A stretch of 64,000 bases of DNA from Thioalkalivibrio paradoxus ARh 1 (GCF_000227685.2 NZ_CP007029.1:400047-464046), one strand, 5' to 3'; shown: positions 17,901-27,274, counted from the stretch's first letter. Notes: a model not told the origin generated them from the sequence alone. Numbers and translations are program-made.

Positions 17901-18891
17901 CGGTATGCGCCGGCTGTTCGCGGCGCAGGCGCAGCGCCGCGTCGCGGATTTCACGCTCGCCGGGCAGGAACACCAGGATGTCGCCAGGGCCTTCGCGGCA
18001 GCACTCGGCGACTGCGTCGGCGATGCCGTCGAACAGGTCGCGTTCGGGGAGGCTGCCGGTGGCGGGTTCCCCGGAGGGGTCGTCGTCGGGTGCCTGCAGC
18101 GGGCGGTAGCGAACCTCGACCGGCCAGGCGCGGCCCGGGACTTCCAGGATCGGCGCGTCGCCGAAGAAAGCGGCCAGCCGTTCCGGATCCAGCGTCGCCG
18201 AGGTGATGATCAGGCGCAGATCCGGCCGGCGCGGCAGCAGCCTTTTCAGATAGCCCAGCAGGAAGTCGATGTTCAGGCTGCGTTCGTGGGCTTCGTCGAT
18301 GACCAGCGTGTCGTAGCCGAGCAGGTCGGGGTCCTGGCGCAGTTCCGCGAGCAGGATTCCGTCGGTCATCAGCTTGATGTGGGTGTCGGGGCCCGTTTGA
18401 TCATTGAAGCGCACCTTGTACCCGACCGCGGCGCCGACCTCCGACCCGAGTTCCTCGGCGATGCGCGCCGCCACCGATCGGGCGGCGATCCTGCGCGGCT
18501 GGGTGTGCCCGATCCGTCCCCGGCGGCCGCGCCCCGCATCCAGGCAGAGCTTCGGCAGCTGCGTGGTCTTTCCGGATCCGGTCTCGCCGCACAGCACCGT
18601 GACCGCGTGGTTCCGGATCGTCGCGACGATGCGCTCGCGCGCGGCATGGATGGGCAGGTCGTCCGCGTAGCGGGGCTCGGGCAGCGTTGCGCGGAACGCC
18701 TCCGCCCGCAGCAGAGCTTCGTCGAGGTAACGCGCGGCCTGCGCGAGCAGGCGGTCCGCCGGTTGCTCGCGCGCGAGGCGTCGTGTGGCGCGGTCCAGCA
18801 GCGTGCGCAGCGCGGCCTCGTCGCGGCGAAGAAGGTCCGGGATCCGCGCTTCCAGCTCCCGGACCGGCGCAGGCGGCGCCGGAGTGGTCAT
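14938..18891 (-). CDS. hrpA: ATP-dependent RNA helicase HrpA (DEAH box)
   Basis: A 1317-aa DEAH-box helicase, the length typical of bacterial HrpA, which acts on RNA including stalled ribosome complexes and mRNA processing. Walker A GETGSGKT is at residues 102-109, DEAH at 199-202, SAT (LIITSATLDPERL) follows, then the QRAGRCGRLGPG motif VI, and the large C-terminal HrpA-specific domain. TGATG overlap (1 nt) with the SPOR-domain gene upstream. Intact. Confidence 0.95.
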   Translation of the reverse strand: MTTPAPPAPVRELEARIPDLLRRDEAALRTLLDRATRRLAREQPADRLLAQAARYLDEALLRAEAFRATLPEPRYADDLPIHAARERIVATIRNHAVTVLCGETGSGKTTQLPKLCLDAGRGRRGRIGHTQPRRIAARSVAARIAEELGSEVGAAVGYKVRFNDQTGPDTHIKLMTDGILLAELRQDPDLLGYDTLVIDEAHERSLNIDFLLGYLKRLLPRRPDLRLIITSATLDPERLAAFFGDAPILEVPGRAWPVEVRYRPLQAPDDDPSGEPATGSLPERDLFDGIADAVAECCREGPGDILVFLPGEREIRDAALRLRREQPAHTEILPLYARLSAAEQSRVFRPHPGRRIVLATNVAETALTVPGIRFVIDTGLARISRYSWRSRVQRLSLEPVAQDSCNQRAGRCGRLGPGICYRLFSDEDYALRPEHSDPEILRSNLAAVILQMAALGLGDPRHFPFVDPPDPRLIRDGYRLLEELHAVDGKGRITAHGRRLAHFPVDPRFAAMLLAGGERGVLTETLTIASFLALQDPRERPAEHAQAADEAQRAFRVEGSDFLTIVQLWNAWHRTREELGSSALKRWCREHFLSYLRMREWQELRAQLATLARQLDLHRNEQAADPEPLHKALLAGLLGHVGRKTERGDYLGTRNRHFQIHPGSGLAKKRPDWIMAAEIAETTRVYAREAASIRPDWILEVGPHLLKHHVHEPHFQARDGRIGAWDRITLYGLVVAPRAPVNLARHDPQEARRLFIQHGLVEGQLRSRSRGLATNRAAVAEIAELEARGRRRDLLAEEDRLRAFYDARLPPEIVDGPGFEAWCRRAERTDPDVLRIEPAELMNEPGAALPQGAYPDALEIQGIRLPLSYRFEPGQPDDGVTATVPIAALNGLPDWLGDWLVPGLLEERVTGLLRSLPKGLRRNFVPAPEFARAALERMPAAEGPLLPALTEALEAITGTRVPAEAWRPEQVEPHLQMRFRILEPDGAEAASGRDLPALKRGLGDSAGAHFDATRPDDIARDGITNWDFGPLPEFVEFEHQGAQLRAYPALIDAGDSVSLRLESDPDNARRLHRGGLRRLFLLGSHRIVRDLRRQLPDIQRACLHYAALGSCEALREQILAAAADRVFLAEPPWPRDAEAFRERLEAGQPRLSATTMELAQLSARILADWHDLRRRLDGDLPLSWIEAARDIRDQLAHLVPADFLLATPPETLPELPRYLQAIARRLERLEHTPDKDRRLRVDIEPMWDEAKRLLAAHPEDPTVLRFRYRVEELRVSVFAQELGTREKVSIPRLARELDELRRSSATPFPVAQQLRGR

Positions 18892-19490
18892 CAGCCGGAG
18901 GCGGGCAGGCGCAGGGCCTCGATATTCTCGCGCCGCAGTCGCTCCAGGGTGCGGTTGACCTGGGCGTCGCTGTCGAACGGTCCCAGGTACACCCGGTGGA
19001 ACGTCTGCCCGTTTACTTGGACCTCGCGGATGTTCGCCTGCAGCCCCATCATCGCCAGCCGCGCTTTCATCTCGTCGGCCTGCGCGTACCGCCGGAACGA
19101 GCCGGTCTGCAAGAGCACGCGGCCCTGGGGTTCGGGGCGGCTTTCCGGGGTCGGAGCCGGTTCAGGGGTGGCGGCCCGGGGAGTCGCGGGCGCCGGCGGA
19201 GGCGGTACCCGTACCTCGTCCTGGGGCAGCAGCTCGTAGAACTGGAAGCGGGTGCGATCCTGCGGGATGGGCTCGGGCCTCGGTTCCTGGGCCGGGGGCG
19301 CCGGAGCGGCCGTCTCCCCGTGCGTGAGCCAGCCGGGATCCTGCCCCATCCGGTCCGCCCCCTGCAGGTAGAACACCGCCGCGACGGCCAGACCGACCAG
19401 CATGCCCGCGAGCAGCCAGACCCATCCGGGAATCGGACGGCTGCCGTGTTGCGGGGCCGGCCTGCGCCGGACCTTGCGTGCCTGGGCCAT
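18891..19490 (-). CDS. SPOR-domain membrane protein (FtsN-like)
   Basis: A 199-aa inner-membrane protein: basic N-terminus, one membrane helix (about residues 23-43, WVWLLAGMLVGLAVAAVFYL), a Pro-rich periplasmic linker and a C-terminal SPOR domain (about 120-195; VLLQTGSFRRYAQADEMKAR, VYLGPFDSDAQVNR). SPOR domains bind denuded peptidoglycan at the septum. It follows argS by about 97 nt and overlaps hrpA by 1 nt; the argS-SPOR order is usual in gammaproteobacteria. Confidence 0.88.
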   Translation of the reverse strand: MAQARKVRRRPAPQHGSRPIPGWVWLLAGMLVGLAVAAVFYLQGADRMGQDPGWLTHGETAAPAPPAQEPRPEPIPQDRTRFQFYELLPQDEVRVPPPPAPATPRAATPEPAPTPESRPEPQGRVLLQTGSFRRYAQADEMKARLAMMGLQANIREVQVNGQTFHRVYLGPFDSDAQVNRTLERLRRENIEALRLPASG

Positions 19491-19587
19491 GTTGAAATCC
19501 TAACCGATCTTGAGTTTGCCGGCGCGGCCGTTCAGCGGTCCCGCAGCGCCGGAAAGCGGGTGGCGCGCAAGCGCTGCGATCTGTGGG

Positions 19588-21348
19588 CTACATGCTCTCG
19601 GGAGCACGGACACCGAGCAGGCCCAGACCGTTCGCAAGCACCTGCCGGATGCCGCCGATCAGCGCCAGCCGTGCCCCGATCAGTTCCGGATCCTCGGCAT
19701 TCATGAACGGCACCGCGTTGTAATAGGCGTGGAAGCCGGCGGCGAGGTCGCGAAGGTACTGGGCCAGCTGGTGCGGTTCGTGCGCGAGCGCCGCGGTCGC
19801 CACGAGTTCGGGAAAGCGGTCCAGCCGGGTCAGCAGGTCCGTCTCCGGGTCCAGCGTCAGGCGGGACACTTCGGGGCCGTTCGCCGCGGCGGCGGACAGC
19901 CCGCGCTCGGCCGCCTGGCGCTGCACGCTGGCGATGCGCGCATGGGCGTACTGGATGTAGTACATCGGGTTGTCGTTGGACTGGGTCTTCGCCAGTTCCA
20001 GGTCGAAATCCAGGTGCTGTTCGCAGCGGCGCTGCACGTAGAAATAGCGTGCCGCATCGGAGCCCACCTCGTCTCGCAGTTCCCGCAGCGTCACGAAACT
20101 GCCGGAACGCGTCGACATCTGCACGCGTTCGGTGCCGCGATACAGGATCGCGAACTGGACCAGCAGCACGTCCAGACGCGCGTCGTCGAGGCCCAGCGCG
20201 CGCAGCGCGGCCCGCACGCGGGCAACGTAGCCGTGATGGTCTGCGCCCCAGACGTTGATGATGCGGTCGAAGCCGCGCTCGAACTTGTCCCGGTGGTAGG
20301 CGATGTCGGAAGCGAAATAGGTGTAGTCGCCGTTCTCGCGGCGCACCACGCGGTCCTTGTCGTCGCCGTACTCGGTGGAGCGGAACCACAGCGCGCCGTT
20401 GTCCTCGTAGAGCGCTCCGCGTTCCTGCAGCAGCGCGACCGCGGCGTCGATCGCTCCGGAATCCGCAAGACTGTGTTCGGAGAACCAGTTCTGATAGTGC
20501 ACCCCGAACGCGCCGAGGTCGTCGCGGATGTCGTCGAGGATCGCGTTCAGACCATGGTCGAAGAACTGCCGGTACAGCGTCGGACCCAACAGTTCCCGGG
20601 CGCGATCGACCACGGCATCGATGTAGGCCTCCTTGTCGCCCCCATCGGGTTCGTCCGCCGGCAGATCTCGCAGCACCGCGTCGGCAGGATGCACGCCGGC
20701 ATCCTTCAGCAGCACCGCGAGGTCGTCGGCGATCGCGTTGACGTATTCGCCCCGGTAGCCGTTGGCCGGAAACGGCAGCTCCACGCCGCGTTTCTGGAGG
20801 TAGCGCAGCCACACGCTTGCCGCCAGGATGTTCATCTGCCGCCCGGCGTCGTTCACGTAGTACTCGCGTGTCACGTCGAAACCGCAGAACGCGAGCAGAT
20901 CGGCGACCGTCGCGCCGTAGGCCGCGCCGCGACCGTGACCCACGTGCAGCGGGCCGGTCGGGTTGGCCGACACGAACTCCACCTGCACGCGCTGCCCCTG
21001 ACCGACGTTCGATCGGCCGTAATCGGCGCCGCCATCGGCGATGGCCGCGAGGACCGCGAAGCGCGCGTCGTCAGCGAGCCGGAAGTTGATGAACCCGGGG
21101 CCGGCGACCTCGACTGCGGCCAGCCCTGCCACATCGGGCAGTGCCGCCGCGATGCGTTCGGCGATCTCGCGCGGCTTGCGGCGGGCGGGCCGCGCCAGTT
21201 GCATCGCAAGGTTGGTTGCGAAATCGCCGTGCTCGCGCTCGCGGGCGCGGGTCAATTGCACCTCGACGCCGTGGTCCGGGGGGAGGGTGCCTTCCTGCAC
21301 CAGCTGTGCGAGCGCCGTCTCCAGCGCCTGGACGAGCGTTTGTTTCAA
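19588..21348 (-). CDS. argS: Arginyl-tRNA synthetase
   Basis: Class I synthetase that charges tRNA-Arg. The HIGH signature appears as [11 protein letters not shown] after [12 protein letters not shown], the KMSKS-equivalent as [10 protein letters not shown], and the DALR anticodon-binding domain ends in [19 protein letters not shown]. The frame is open to a TTG at 21429; I favour the TTG at 21348 ([10 protein letters not shown]) because it matches the family N-terminus, but neither start has a strong ribosome site. Confidence 0.93.
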   Translation of the reverse strand: MKQTLVQALETALAQLVQEGTLPPDHGVEVQLTRAREREHGDFATNLAMQLARPARRKPREIAERIAAALPDVAGLAAVEVAGPGFINFRLADDARFAVLAAIADGGADYGRSNVGQGQRVQVEFVSANPTGPLHVGHGRGAAYGATVADLLAFCGFDVTREYYVNDAGRQMNILAASVWLRYLQKRGVELPFPANGYRGEYVNAIADDLAVLLKDAGVHPADAVLRDLPADEPDGGDKEAYIDAVVDRARELLGPTLYRQFFDHGLNAILDDIRDDLGAFGVHYQNWFSEHSLADSGAIDAAVALLQERGALYEDNGALWFRSTEYGDDKDRVVRRENGDYTYFASDIAYHRDKFERGFDRIINVWGADHHGYVARVRAALRALGLDDARLDVLLVQFAILYRGTERVQMSTRSGSFVTLRELRDEVGSDAARYFYVQRRCEQHLDFDLELAKTQSNDNPMYYIQYAHARIASVQRQAAERGLSAAAANGPEVSRLTLDPETDLLTRLDRFPELVATAALAHEPHQLAQYLRDLAAGFHAYYNAVPFMNAEDPELIGARLALIGGIRQVLANGLGLLGVRAPESM

Positions 21349-21466
21349 GGCCGTGATAACCGGTAGTTGGAGACAGCCCGCTATTGTAACCGCAAGCGCC
21401 GGTCGAGTGGGCACGGCCACCGCAGGCAACAGGGTTCCCGAATAATCCCGCCTTTCGGAACACCAG

Positions 21467-21667
21467 GTTAACGTGAAAGAACCCGCGGCGCGCGTCCGGG
21501 GTGACCTGTAGGGCGGAAAAGCGCAGCGTCATCCGCCATACGGCGCTCGCAGTGCCCAGGCGCCCGCGGCAATCCGGGCGCCAGCTGGCGGATGACGGCC
21601 TTCGGCCTTTTCCGCCCTACGCCTCTTTCATCATCGGGGGTGGCTGCGTGCGCCATGAGAGTTAATC
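21467..21667. repeat. About 190-bp hairpin repeat, copy 1 (after priA)
   Basis: Begins GTTAACGTGAAAGAACCC, carries the inner inverted repeat GTAGGGCGGAAAAGCGCAGC / TTTTCCGCCCTAC with CATCCGCC / GGCGGATG, then ATCATCGGGGGTGG and ends GTTAAT. Three further near-full copies are found at 39570, 39760 and 42790 (inverted). This copy sits between the end of priA and argS, and could act as a transcription-damping hairpin. Confidence 0.85.
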
Positions 21668-21675
21668 TCGAGATC

Positions 21676-23868
21676 TCAGGCGAGGGTGATCGGGTCGACG
21701 TCGATGCTGATGCGCAGGCTGCGCGGGGGCGGGTGCGCTTCCCAATGGCGCCGGGTCTCGCCAAGGGTGTGATGCAAGGTTGCCCGGCGGCTGCTCGCCA
21801 GCAGGATCTGCTCGCGATACCGGCGGTTCACCCGGTGCCGTGGCGCCGGCGCCGGCCCCAGCACGCGCACCTCGCGGGCGTGACGGCGCAGCTGGCGCAC
21901 CATGTCCTCGGCCTGGCGCTGGGTTGCCTCGGGGCCCGGCCCGTCGATCCGGATCAGCGCCAGATATCCGTACGGCGGCATTCCCGCCTGGTGCCGTTCG
22001 TCGAGCAGCGGGTCGACCATGGCCGCGTAGTCCCCGCCCCGCAGTGCGCGCATCAGCGGGTGTTCCGGGTGCCCGGTCTGGATCAATACCTCGCCTGGAT
22101 CCCCAGCCCGGCCCGCGCGACCGGCTGCCTGCAGCACGAGTTGCAGGGTCTGCTCGGCGGCGCGCAGATCCGCACTGAACAGGCCCTGGTCGACGTCGAT
22201 GATGCCCACCAGCCCGACTCGGGGGAAGTCGTGGCCCTTGGCCAGGATCTGGGTGCCGACGACGATCCCAGCCTCCATCCCGCGGATCGCTTCGAGGCTC
22301 TGTTCCAGCGCGCCGCGCCGCCGGATGCTGTCGCGGTCCAGGCGGATCAGCGGTGTGTCCGGAAAATGCCGGGACAGGGCGCGTTCGAGGCGCTGGGTTC
22401 CAACTCCAAGGTGGCGCAGCGCCTGCCCGCACTGCGGGCAGGCGTCGCTCAGCGGCTGGATGTATCCGCAGAGGTGGCAGACCGAACGCCGGATCGCGGC
22501 ATGGACGGTCAGATGCGCGTCGCAGCGCGGACAATCCGCCACCCAGCCGCAGTGGTCGCAGCTCAGTACCCGGGCGAAGCCCCGCCGATTGAGCAGCATG
22601 AAGCACTGGCGCCCCTGTGCCAGCGTGCCGCGCATCGCGTCGAGCATCGGGGTGCTGAGACCTTCGTCGGTCGGGTGGACCCGGGTATCCAGGCAGTGCA
22701 CCGCCGGCGGCTGGGAGCCGTCCGGGCGCGTGCCGAGGCGCAGGTGGCGGTAGCGTCCGCTGCGAGCCTTCTCCAGCGTCTCCAGCGTCGGTGTGGCCGA
22801 CCCCAGCACCACCGGCACCGATTCGAGGTGCCCGCGCAGGATGGCGAGATCGCGGGCATGGTAGTGCAGGCCGTCCTGTTGCTTGTAGGCGGGGTCGTGC
22901 TCCTCGTCGACGATGATCAACCCCAGCCGCGGGAGCGGGGTGAACAGCGCCGAGCGGGTGCCGAGCAGCAGGGGGCGTTCGCCGCGCCGGGCGTCGTCCC
23001 AGGCGCGCAGGCGGTCGTTCACGGCCAGTCCCGAATGCAGCGCCGCGACCTGGCCCGGAAAGCGGCGGCTGACGCGCTGGATCAGCTGCGGCGTCAACGC
23101 GATCTCGGGAATCAGGATCAGGACCTGCCCGCCCTGGTCGAGGGTCTGCGCGGCGGCCTCCAGGTAAACCTCGGTCTTGCCGCTGCCGGTCACGCCGTCG
23201 AGCAGCAATACCCCTGGCTGGCCGCTTGCACCGACGATCTCCGCGAGGGCATCGCGTTGTTCCGGGGTCAGGGGGAACGCCGGCCCGCCGCCCGAGGGTT
23301 CGGTGGTCGCCACGGTGGCGGGTTCGGTCCCCAGCAGTCCGCGGTCGGCCATCCGCTCGAGTTCCGCCCGGCGCAATCCTAGTCCGGTGAGGTCGTTCAG
23401 CGCCTCGCGGGTCAGCGGCGCCCGGGCCTCGCGCAACGCGTCGATCGTCGCCTGCTGGCGCGGACCGATGCGCCGGGGCGGGTCCGCGTCGATATCGGCA
23501 CGCCAAAGGGGTTCGGGAACGCGCGGGCCGGGCAGGGGGGCGCCCCGCCGGAGTGCGGGCGGCAGTGCGTTGAGCACGACCTCGCCCAGCGGATGGTGAT
23601 AGTAGCGGGCGGTGAAGCGCAGCAGTTCCAGCAACGGTGCGGTCAGCACGGGATCCGGATCGATCAGCGCGCCGACCGTCCGGATCCGGGAGGTCGCGAC
23701 CGCCGGAGTCGCCACCGATTCCATCACGACCCCGACCGTGTCGCTGCGCCCGAACGGCAGGCGGACCCGCTGTCCCGGGAGCAGCCGAAGCTCCGGCGGA
23801 CAGCGGTAGTCGAACAGCCGGTCGAGTGGGCGGTCGATCGCGACCCGAACGAAGGTTTCCTGCGGCAT
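21676..23868 (-). CDS. priA: Primosomal protein N' (replication restart helicase PriA)
   Basis: A 730-aa superfamily 2 DNA helicase that reloads DnaB at repaired forks. Seen: 3'-DNA-binding N-domain, Walker A DGVTGSGKTEVYLEA, DEEH box (IIVDEEHDPAYKQQD), the two-zinc Cys array CDHCGWVADCPRC..CHLCGYIQPLSDACPQCG (in segments), GTQILAKGHDFP and QAAGRAGR motifs. ATG start at 23868. First of the minus-strand set priA, argS, SPOR protein, hrpA. Intact. Confidence 0.96.
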   Translation of the reverse strand: MPQETFVRVAIDRPLDRLFDYRCPPELRLLPGQRVRLPFGRSDTVGVVMESVATPAVATSRIRTVGALIDPDPVLTAPLLELLRFTARYYHHPLGEVVLNALPPALRRGAPLPGPRVPEPLWRADIDADPPRRIGPRQQATIDALREARAPLTREALNDLTGLGLRRAELERMADRGLLGTEPATVATTEPSGGGPAFPLTPEQRDALAEIVGASGQPGVLLLDGVTGSGKTEVYLEAAAQTLDQGGQVLILIPEIALTPQLIQRVSRRFPGQVAALHSGLAVNDRLRAWDDARRGERPLLLGTRSALFTPLPRLGLIIVDEEHDPAYKQQDGLHYHARDLAILRGHLESVPVVLGSATPTLETLEKARSGRYRHLRLGTRPDGSQPPAVHCLDTRVHPTDEGLSTPMLDAMRGTLAQGRQCFMLLNRRGFARVLSCDHCGWVADCPRCDAHLTVHAAIRRSVCHLCGYIQPLSDACPQCGQALRHLGVGTQRLERALSRHFPDTPLIRLDRDSIRRRGALEQSLEAIRGMEAGIVVGTQILAKGHDFPRVGLVGIIDVDQGLFSADLRAAEQTLQLVLQAAGRAGRAGDPGEVLIQTGHPEHPLMRALRGGDYAAMVDPLLDERHQAGMPPYGYLALIRIDGPGPEATQRQAEDMVRQLRRHAREVRVLGPAPAPRHRVNRRYREQILLASSRRATLHHTLGETRRHWEAHPPPRSLRISIDVDPITLA

Positions 23869-23903
23869 GGGTGCCAGTCTACGGGATCGCGCTGGCAGGC
23901 GAG

Positions 23904-23926
23904 TTATCCACGAAACCTGTGGATAA
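23904..23926. promoter_or_regulatory. Inverted pair of DnaA-box-like 9-mers upstream of priA
   Basis: TTATCCACG and, 5 nt on, TGTGGATAA (the exact reverse complement of the DnaA box TTATCCACA) face each other 36-58 nt upstream of the priA ATG. A third partial word TTTGTGGAAA follows. This could be DnaA control of priA. Confidence 0.5.
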
Positions 23927-24125
23927 CTTTGTGGAAAGATTTGGGGTAGTGGTCAGGAACCCAGGCCTGGCAAGGGTGTATGTCAATTTGGTTAAAAAAT
24001 GCCCAGAATCCTCGAATTGTTCAAAAACAATAACTTGAGGTTTCTTCGTTCGAGTCGTTCAGAGGAGTGCGCGCTATCCGTACCGGCCGGACCCGGAGCG
24101 CCGGGCTTGTGCATAACCCCGGTGC
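23927..24125. other. A/T-rich intergenic patch between priA and the pnt operon
   Basis: No gene seen. From about 23975 to 24060 the composition is much richer in A/T than its surroundings, with GGTTAAAAAATG and a 6-bp inverted repeat ATTGTT-CAAA-AACAAT at 24016-24031. It may hold the priA promoter or a protein-binding site. Confidence 0.4.
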
Positions 24126-24160
24126 CCCAAAAAACGCAAGGCCCGGGACATGCCCGGGCC
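24126..24160 (-). terminator. Rho-independent terminator of the pnt operon
   Basis: On the minus strand an 8-bp GC stem (GGCCCGGG / CCCGGGCC, 5-nt loop) is followed by TTGCGTTTTTTGGGG, 30 nt after the pntB stop. Confidence 0.8.
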
Positions 24161-24190
24161 CTGAGCCGACAGCGGGGTGTGTTCCCCGGT

Positions 24191-25582
24191 TCAGCCGATC
24201 TCCTTGATCGCGCTGATCAGTTCCGATGCGACCTTCTGGCCGTCCCCGTACAGCATGCGCGTGTTGTCGGCGTAGAACAGGTGGTTTTCGATGCCCGAGA
24301 ATCCCGCGCCTCGTCCCCGCTTGACCACGATCACGTTCTTGGTCTGGTCGGCGTTCAGGATCGGCATTCCGTAGATCGGGCTGTCCGGATCGGTTCGCGC
24401 GATCGGGTTCACCACGTCGTTCGCACCGATGACGATCGCGACGTCGGCGGTCTTGAACTCGTTGTTGATCTCGTCGAGGTCGTAGATGATGTCGTAAGGA
24501 ACGCCGGCTTCGGCCAGCAGCACGTTCATGTGGCCGGGCATGCGGCCCGCGACCGGGTGGATCGCGAATTTCACCGCGACCCCGCGCTCGATCAGCAGCT
24601 GCGTCAGTTCCCAGATCTTGTGCTGGGCCTGCGCCACCGCCATGCCGTAGCCGGGCACGATGATCACCTTGCTGGCGAAGGCCATCATGATCCCGGCGTC
24701 GGGGGCTTCGATCGGCTTCAGGCTGCCGGTCACCGCCTCGGCTTCGCCGGTCCCGCCGCCGAACTGCTTGAACAGCACGTTCGTCAGCTTACGGTTCATC
24801 GCCTTCGCCATCAGCTGGGTCAGCAGCGTGCCGGCGGCGCCGACCACGACCCCGGCGATCATCAGCGCCGGGTTGTCGAGCACGAAGCCCTTGAAGCCGA
24901 CCGCGAGGCCCGTCAGCGCGTTGTACAGCGAAATCACCACCGGCATGTCGGCGCCGCCGATCGGCAGCGTCATCATCACGCCGAAGGCGAGCGCGAGCAC
25001 GAAGAACAGCAGCAGCACGAAGCCGTTCACGTCGCCGCCGCTGAACGCCAGCGACAGGCCCAGCAGTACGGTGATCGCGAACACCGCCAGGTTCACCCAC
25101 TGCTGTGCCGGGAAGTGCACGGTCTTGTCCATCAGCCCCTGCAGCTTCGCGAACGCGACCATCGAGCCGGAGAACGCAACCGAGCCGATCAGCGAGCCGA
25201 GCACCGCGATGCCGAGCACCACGTCGGAGGCGCCGGGTTCGGCCTGCAGCAGGTAGATCGCGCCGATGCCGGCGGCGGCACCGCCGCCCATGCCGTTGTA
25301 CAGCGCGATCATCTGCGGCATGTCGGTCATCGCGACCTTCTTGCCGCTCCACCAGGCCAGGCCACCGCCGATCGCGATCCCGAGGATGATCAGCAGATAG
25401 TTGACCGTACCGTCGAGTTCCGGATGGGCGAAGGTGACCACGGTCGCGATGACCATGCCGACCCCGGCCCAGACGATGCCGCGCCGCGCGGTGGTCGGCG
25501 ACGACATCTGCTTCAGGCCGACGATGAACAGAATCGCCGCAACGAAGTAGGCGATGTTGATGACGGTGACGACCAGGCCCAT
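24191..25582 (-). CDS. pntB: NAD(P) transhydrogenase subunit beta
   Basis: A 463-aa inner-membrane subunit with about eight to nine membrane helices followed by the NADP(H)-binding domain (VIIVPGYGMAVAQAQHKIWE, NDVVNPIAR, IVVKRGRGAGFSGIEN). It couples hydride transfer between NADH and NADP+ to proton entry. Start overlaps the pntAB stop by 1 nt. Third gene of the pnt operon. Intact. Confidence 0.95.
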   Translation of the reverse strand: MGLVVTVINIAYFVAAILFIVGLKQMSSPTTARRGIVWAGVGMVIATVVTFAHPELDGTVNYLLIILGIAIGGGLAWWSGKKVAMTDMPQMIALYNGMGGGAAAGIGAIYLLQAEPGASDVVLGIAVLGSLIGSVAFSGSMVAFAKLQGLMDKTVHFPAQQWVNLAVFAITVLLGLSLAFSGGDVNGFVLLLFFVLALAFGVMMTLPIGGADMPVVISLYNALTGLAVGFKGFVLDNPALMIAGVVVGAAGTLLTQLMAKAMNRKLTNVLFKQFGGGTGEAEAVTGSLKPIEAPDAGIMMAFASKVIIVPGYGMAVAQAQHKIWELTQLLIERGVAVKFAIHPVAGRMPGHMNVLLAEAGVPYDIIYDLDEINNEFKTADVAIVIGANDVVNPIARTDPDSPIYGMPILNADQTKNVIVVKRGRGAGFSGIENHLFYADNTRMLYGDGQKVASELISAIKEIG

Positions 25583-25872
25583 TACTTGTCTCCCTTGCTG
25601 GTCTTGAACATCTCCAGCATGCGTTCGGTCACCACATAGCCGCCGACCGCGTTACCGGCGGCGAGAATCACCGCCACGAAGCCGATCAGCTGCTCCAGCG
25701 GGGTGGCCGCGTGTCCCAGGGCCACCATCGTGCCGACGAGCACGATGCCGTGGATGAAGTTGGAACCCGACATCAGCGGCGTATGCAGGATCACGGGCAC
25801 CTTGGAGATCACCTCGTAGCCGGTGAAGGCCGCGAGCATGAAGATGTACAACGCGACAAAACCCTCGATCAT
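25582..25872 (-). CDS. pntAB: NAD(P) transhydrogenase alpha-2 (membrane) subunit
   Basis: A 96-aa protein made of three membrane helices (FVALYIFMLAAFTGYEVISK; IHGIVLVGTMVALG; LIGFVAVILAAGNAVGGYVV). It corresponds to the membrane part of PntA, here a separate gene as in many proteobacteria. ATGA overlap with pntAA and 1-nt overlap with pntB give tight translational coupling. Confidence 0.93.
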   Translation of the reverse strand: MIEGFVALYIFMLAAFTGYEVISKVPVILHTPLMSGSNFIHGIVLVGTMVALGHAATPLEQLIGFVAVILAAGNAVGGYVVTERMLEMFKTSKGDK

Positions 25873-26999
25873 GATGCGTCTCCCTGGATCGCTTCGCGGG
25901 TGGGGGCGTGGACGATCTCGCCGTCCCGGGTCAGGCAGCTGCTGGCGATGACCTCGTCGTCCCAGTCCGGTTTGAACTCGCCGTCCTGAAGCATCGGGCT
26001 CAGGAAATTGAGCACGTTCTTCGCGTACATTTCAGATGCATGCAGCGCGACCTGCGAGGCGATGTTCAGCGGTCCGTGGATGATCACGTCGCCGTGTTCG
26101 ATGGTCTCGCCGGGCCGGGTCAGCTCGCAGTTGCCGCCGCCCTCGGCGGCCAGATCGACGATGACCGCGCCGGCCTTCATTCCCTCGACCATCGACGCCG
26201 GGATCAATTTCGGCGCCGGGCGTCCCGGGATGGCGGCGGTGGTGATCAGCACGTCGGCCTTTGCGATGAAACCGGCCAGCGCCTGTTGCTGCTGCTGTTT
26301 CTCGTCGTCGGTCAATTCCCGCGCGTAGCCGCCTTCACCCTCGGCCTTCACGCCCAGGTCCAGGAACTTGGCGCCCAGCGATTCGACCTGCTCCTTGGTC
26401 GCGGAGCGCACGTCGTAGGCTTCGACCATCGCGCCCAGCCGCCGCGCGGTCGCGATCGCCTGCAGGCCCGCGACCCCGGCGCCGATCACGACCACCTTCG
26501 AGGGGCGGATCGTGCCGGCGGCGGTGGTGAGCATCGGGAAGAAGCGGCAGGACAGGTCGGCCCCCATCAGCGCGGCCTTGTAGCCGGCCACGGCCGCCTG
26601 GGAGGACAGCGCGTCCATGCTCTGCGCGCGCGAGATGCGCGGGATCAGTTCCATCGCGAAGCTGAGGATCTTCCGCTTCTGTAGCGTGGCGACCAGCTCC
26701 GGGCTGCGATGGGCGTGGAAGAAGCCGACCAGGGTCGAACCCTCGGGCAGCTTTTCCACCTCGGCGACGGTGGGCGGGGCGACGCGCACCATGATATCGG
26801 CCTGCGCGTACACGGCCTCTGCGTCCAGCAGTTCCACTGCGGAATACGCGGCATCCGGGAAGCGCGCAGCCAGGCCCGCATCCCGTTCGATCTGCACCGA
26901 CACACCCATCTGCCCGAGGCGCCCGGCCACCGTCGGATCCAGGGCCACTCGGCGTTCCCCGCTTGCAGTTTCCTTCGGCACCGACAATCTGACTGGCAT
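25869..26999 (-). CDS. pntAA: NAD(P) transhydrogenase alpha-1 (NAD-binding) subunit
   Basis: A 376-aa soluble NAD(H)-binding subunit related to alanine dehydrogenase: starts MPVRLSVPKETASGERRVAL, Rossmann motif VVVIGAGVAGLQAIATARRL, then the DVRSATKEQVESLGA region. The ATG at 26999 is taken because of GGGGAGAGA upstream and the family N-terminus; the frame extends further 5'. First gene of the three-gene transhydrogenase operon. Confidence 0.94.
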   Translation of the reverse strand: MPVRLSVPKETASGERRVALDPTVAGRLGQMGVSVQIERDAGLAARFPDAAYSAVELLDAEAVYAQADIMVRVAPPTVAEVEKLPEGSTLVGFFHAHRSPELVATLQKRKILSFAMELIPRISRAQSMDALSSQAAVAGYKAALMGADLSCRFFPMLTTAAGTIRPSKVVVIGAGVAGLQAIATARRLGAMVEAYDVRSATKEQVESLGAKFLDLGVKAEGEGGYARELTDDEKQQQQQALAGFIAKADVLITTAAIPGRPAPKLIPASMVEGMKAGAVIVDLAAEGGGNCELTRPGETIEHGDVIIHGPLNIASQVALHASEMYAKNVLNFLSPMLQDGEFKPDWDDEVIASSCLTRDGEIVHAPTREAIQGDAS

Positions 27000-27274
27000 G
27001 CGCTCTCTCCCCGGGCCCATGTTGTTGCGGGCCGTTCTGGCGGATCGTTCTCTGAATGTGGCCGTCGCACCGGTTTGGTGCGCCACGGCAAAAGGGACGG
27101 GGGAGTGTAGCGGAATCGGCGGCTCGCTTAAACCGGACAGGTAGAGCAGGTGTTCTGCCAGGCCGGTCGGGTGGACCGTGAACGCGCCCGCCGGCGTCCA
27201 TCGGTGCAGAAATTGCATTCAGGCCCATGCGTGTTTATTGTCCTGCGAGTTCGGCCGAGACTTGGGAGTCCCCC

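Noticed and set aside
16618-19239. 873-codon plus-strand open frame opposite hrpA
   Set aside because: It has no domain or ribosome site, and hrpA on the other strand is complete with all helicase motifs.
23869-24125. Replication origin suggested by DnaA boxes and an A/T-rich patch
   Set aside because: Only two or three box-like words are present and there is no dnaA, dnaN, gidA or parAB next to it.
23999-25639. 546-codon plus-strand open frame opposite pntB
   Set aside because: His/Arg-rich antisense translation without family match; pntB and pntAB explain the region.
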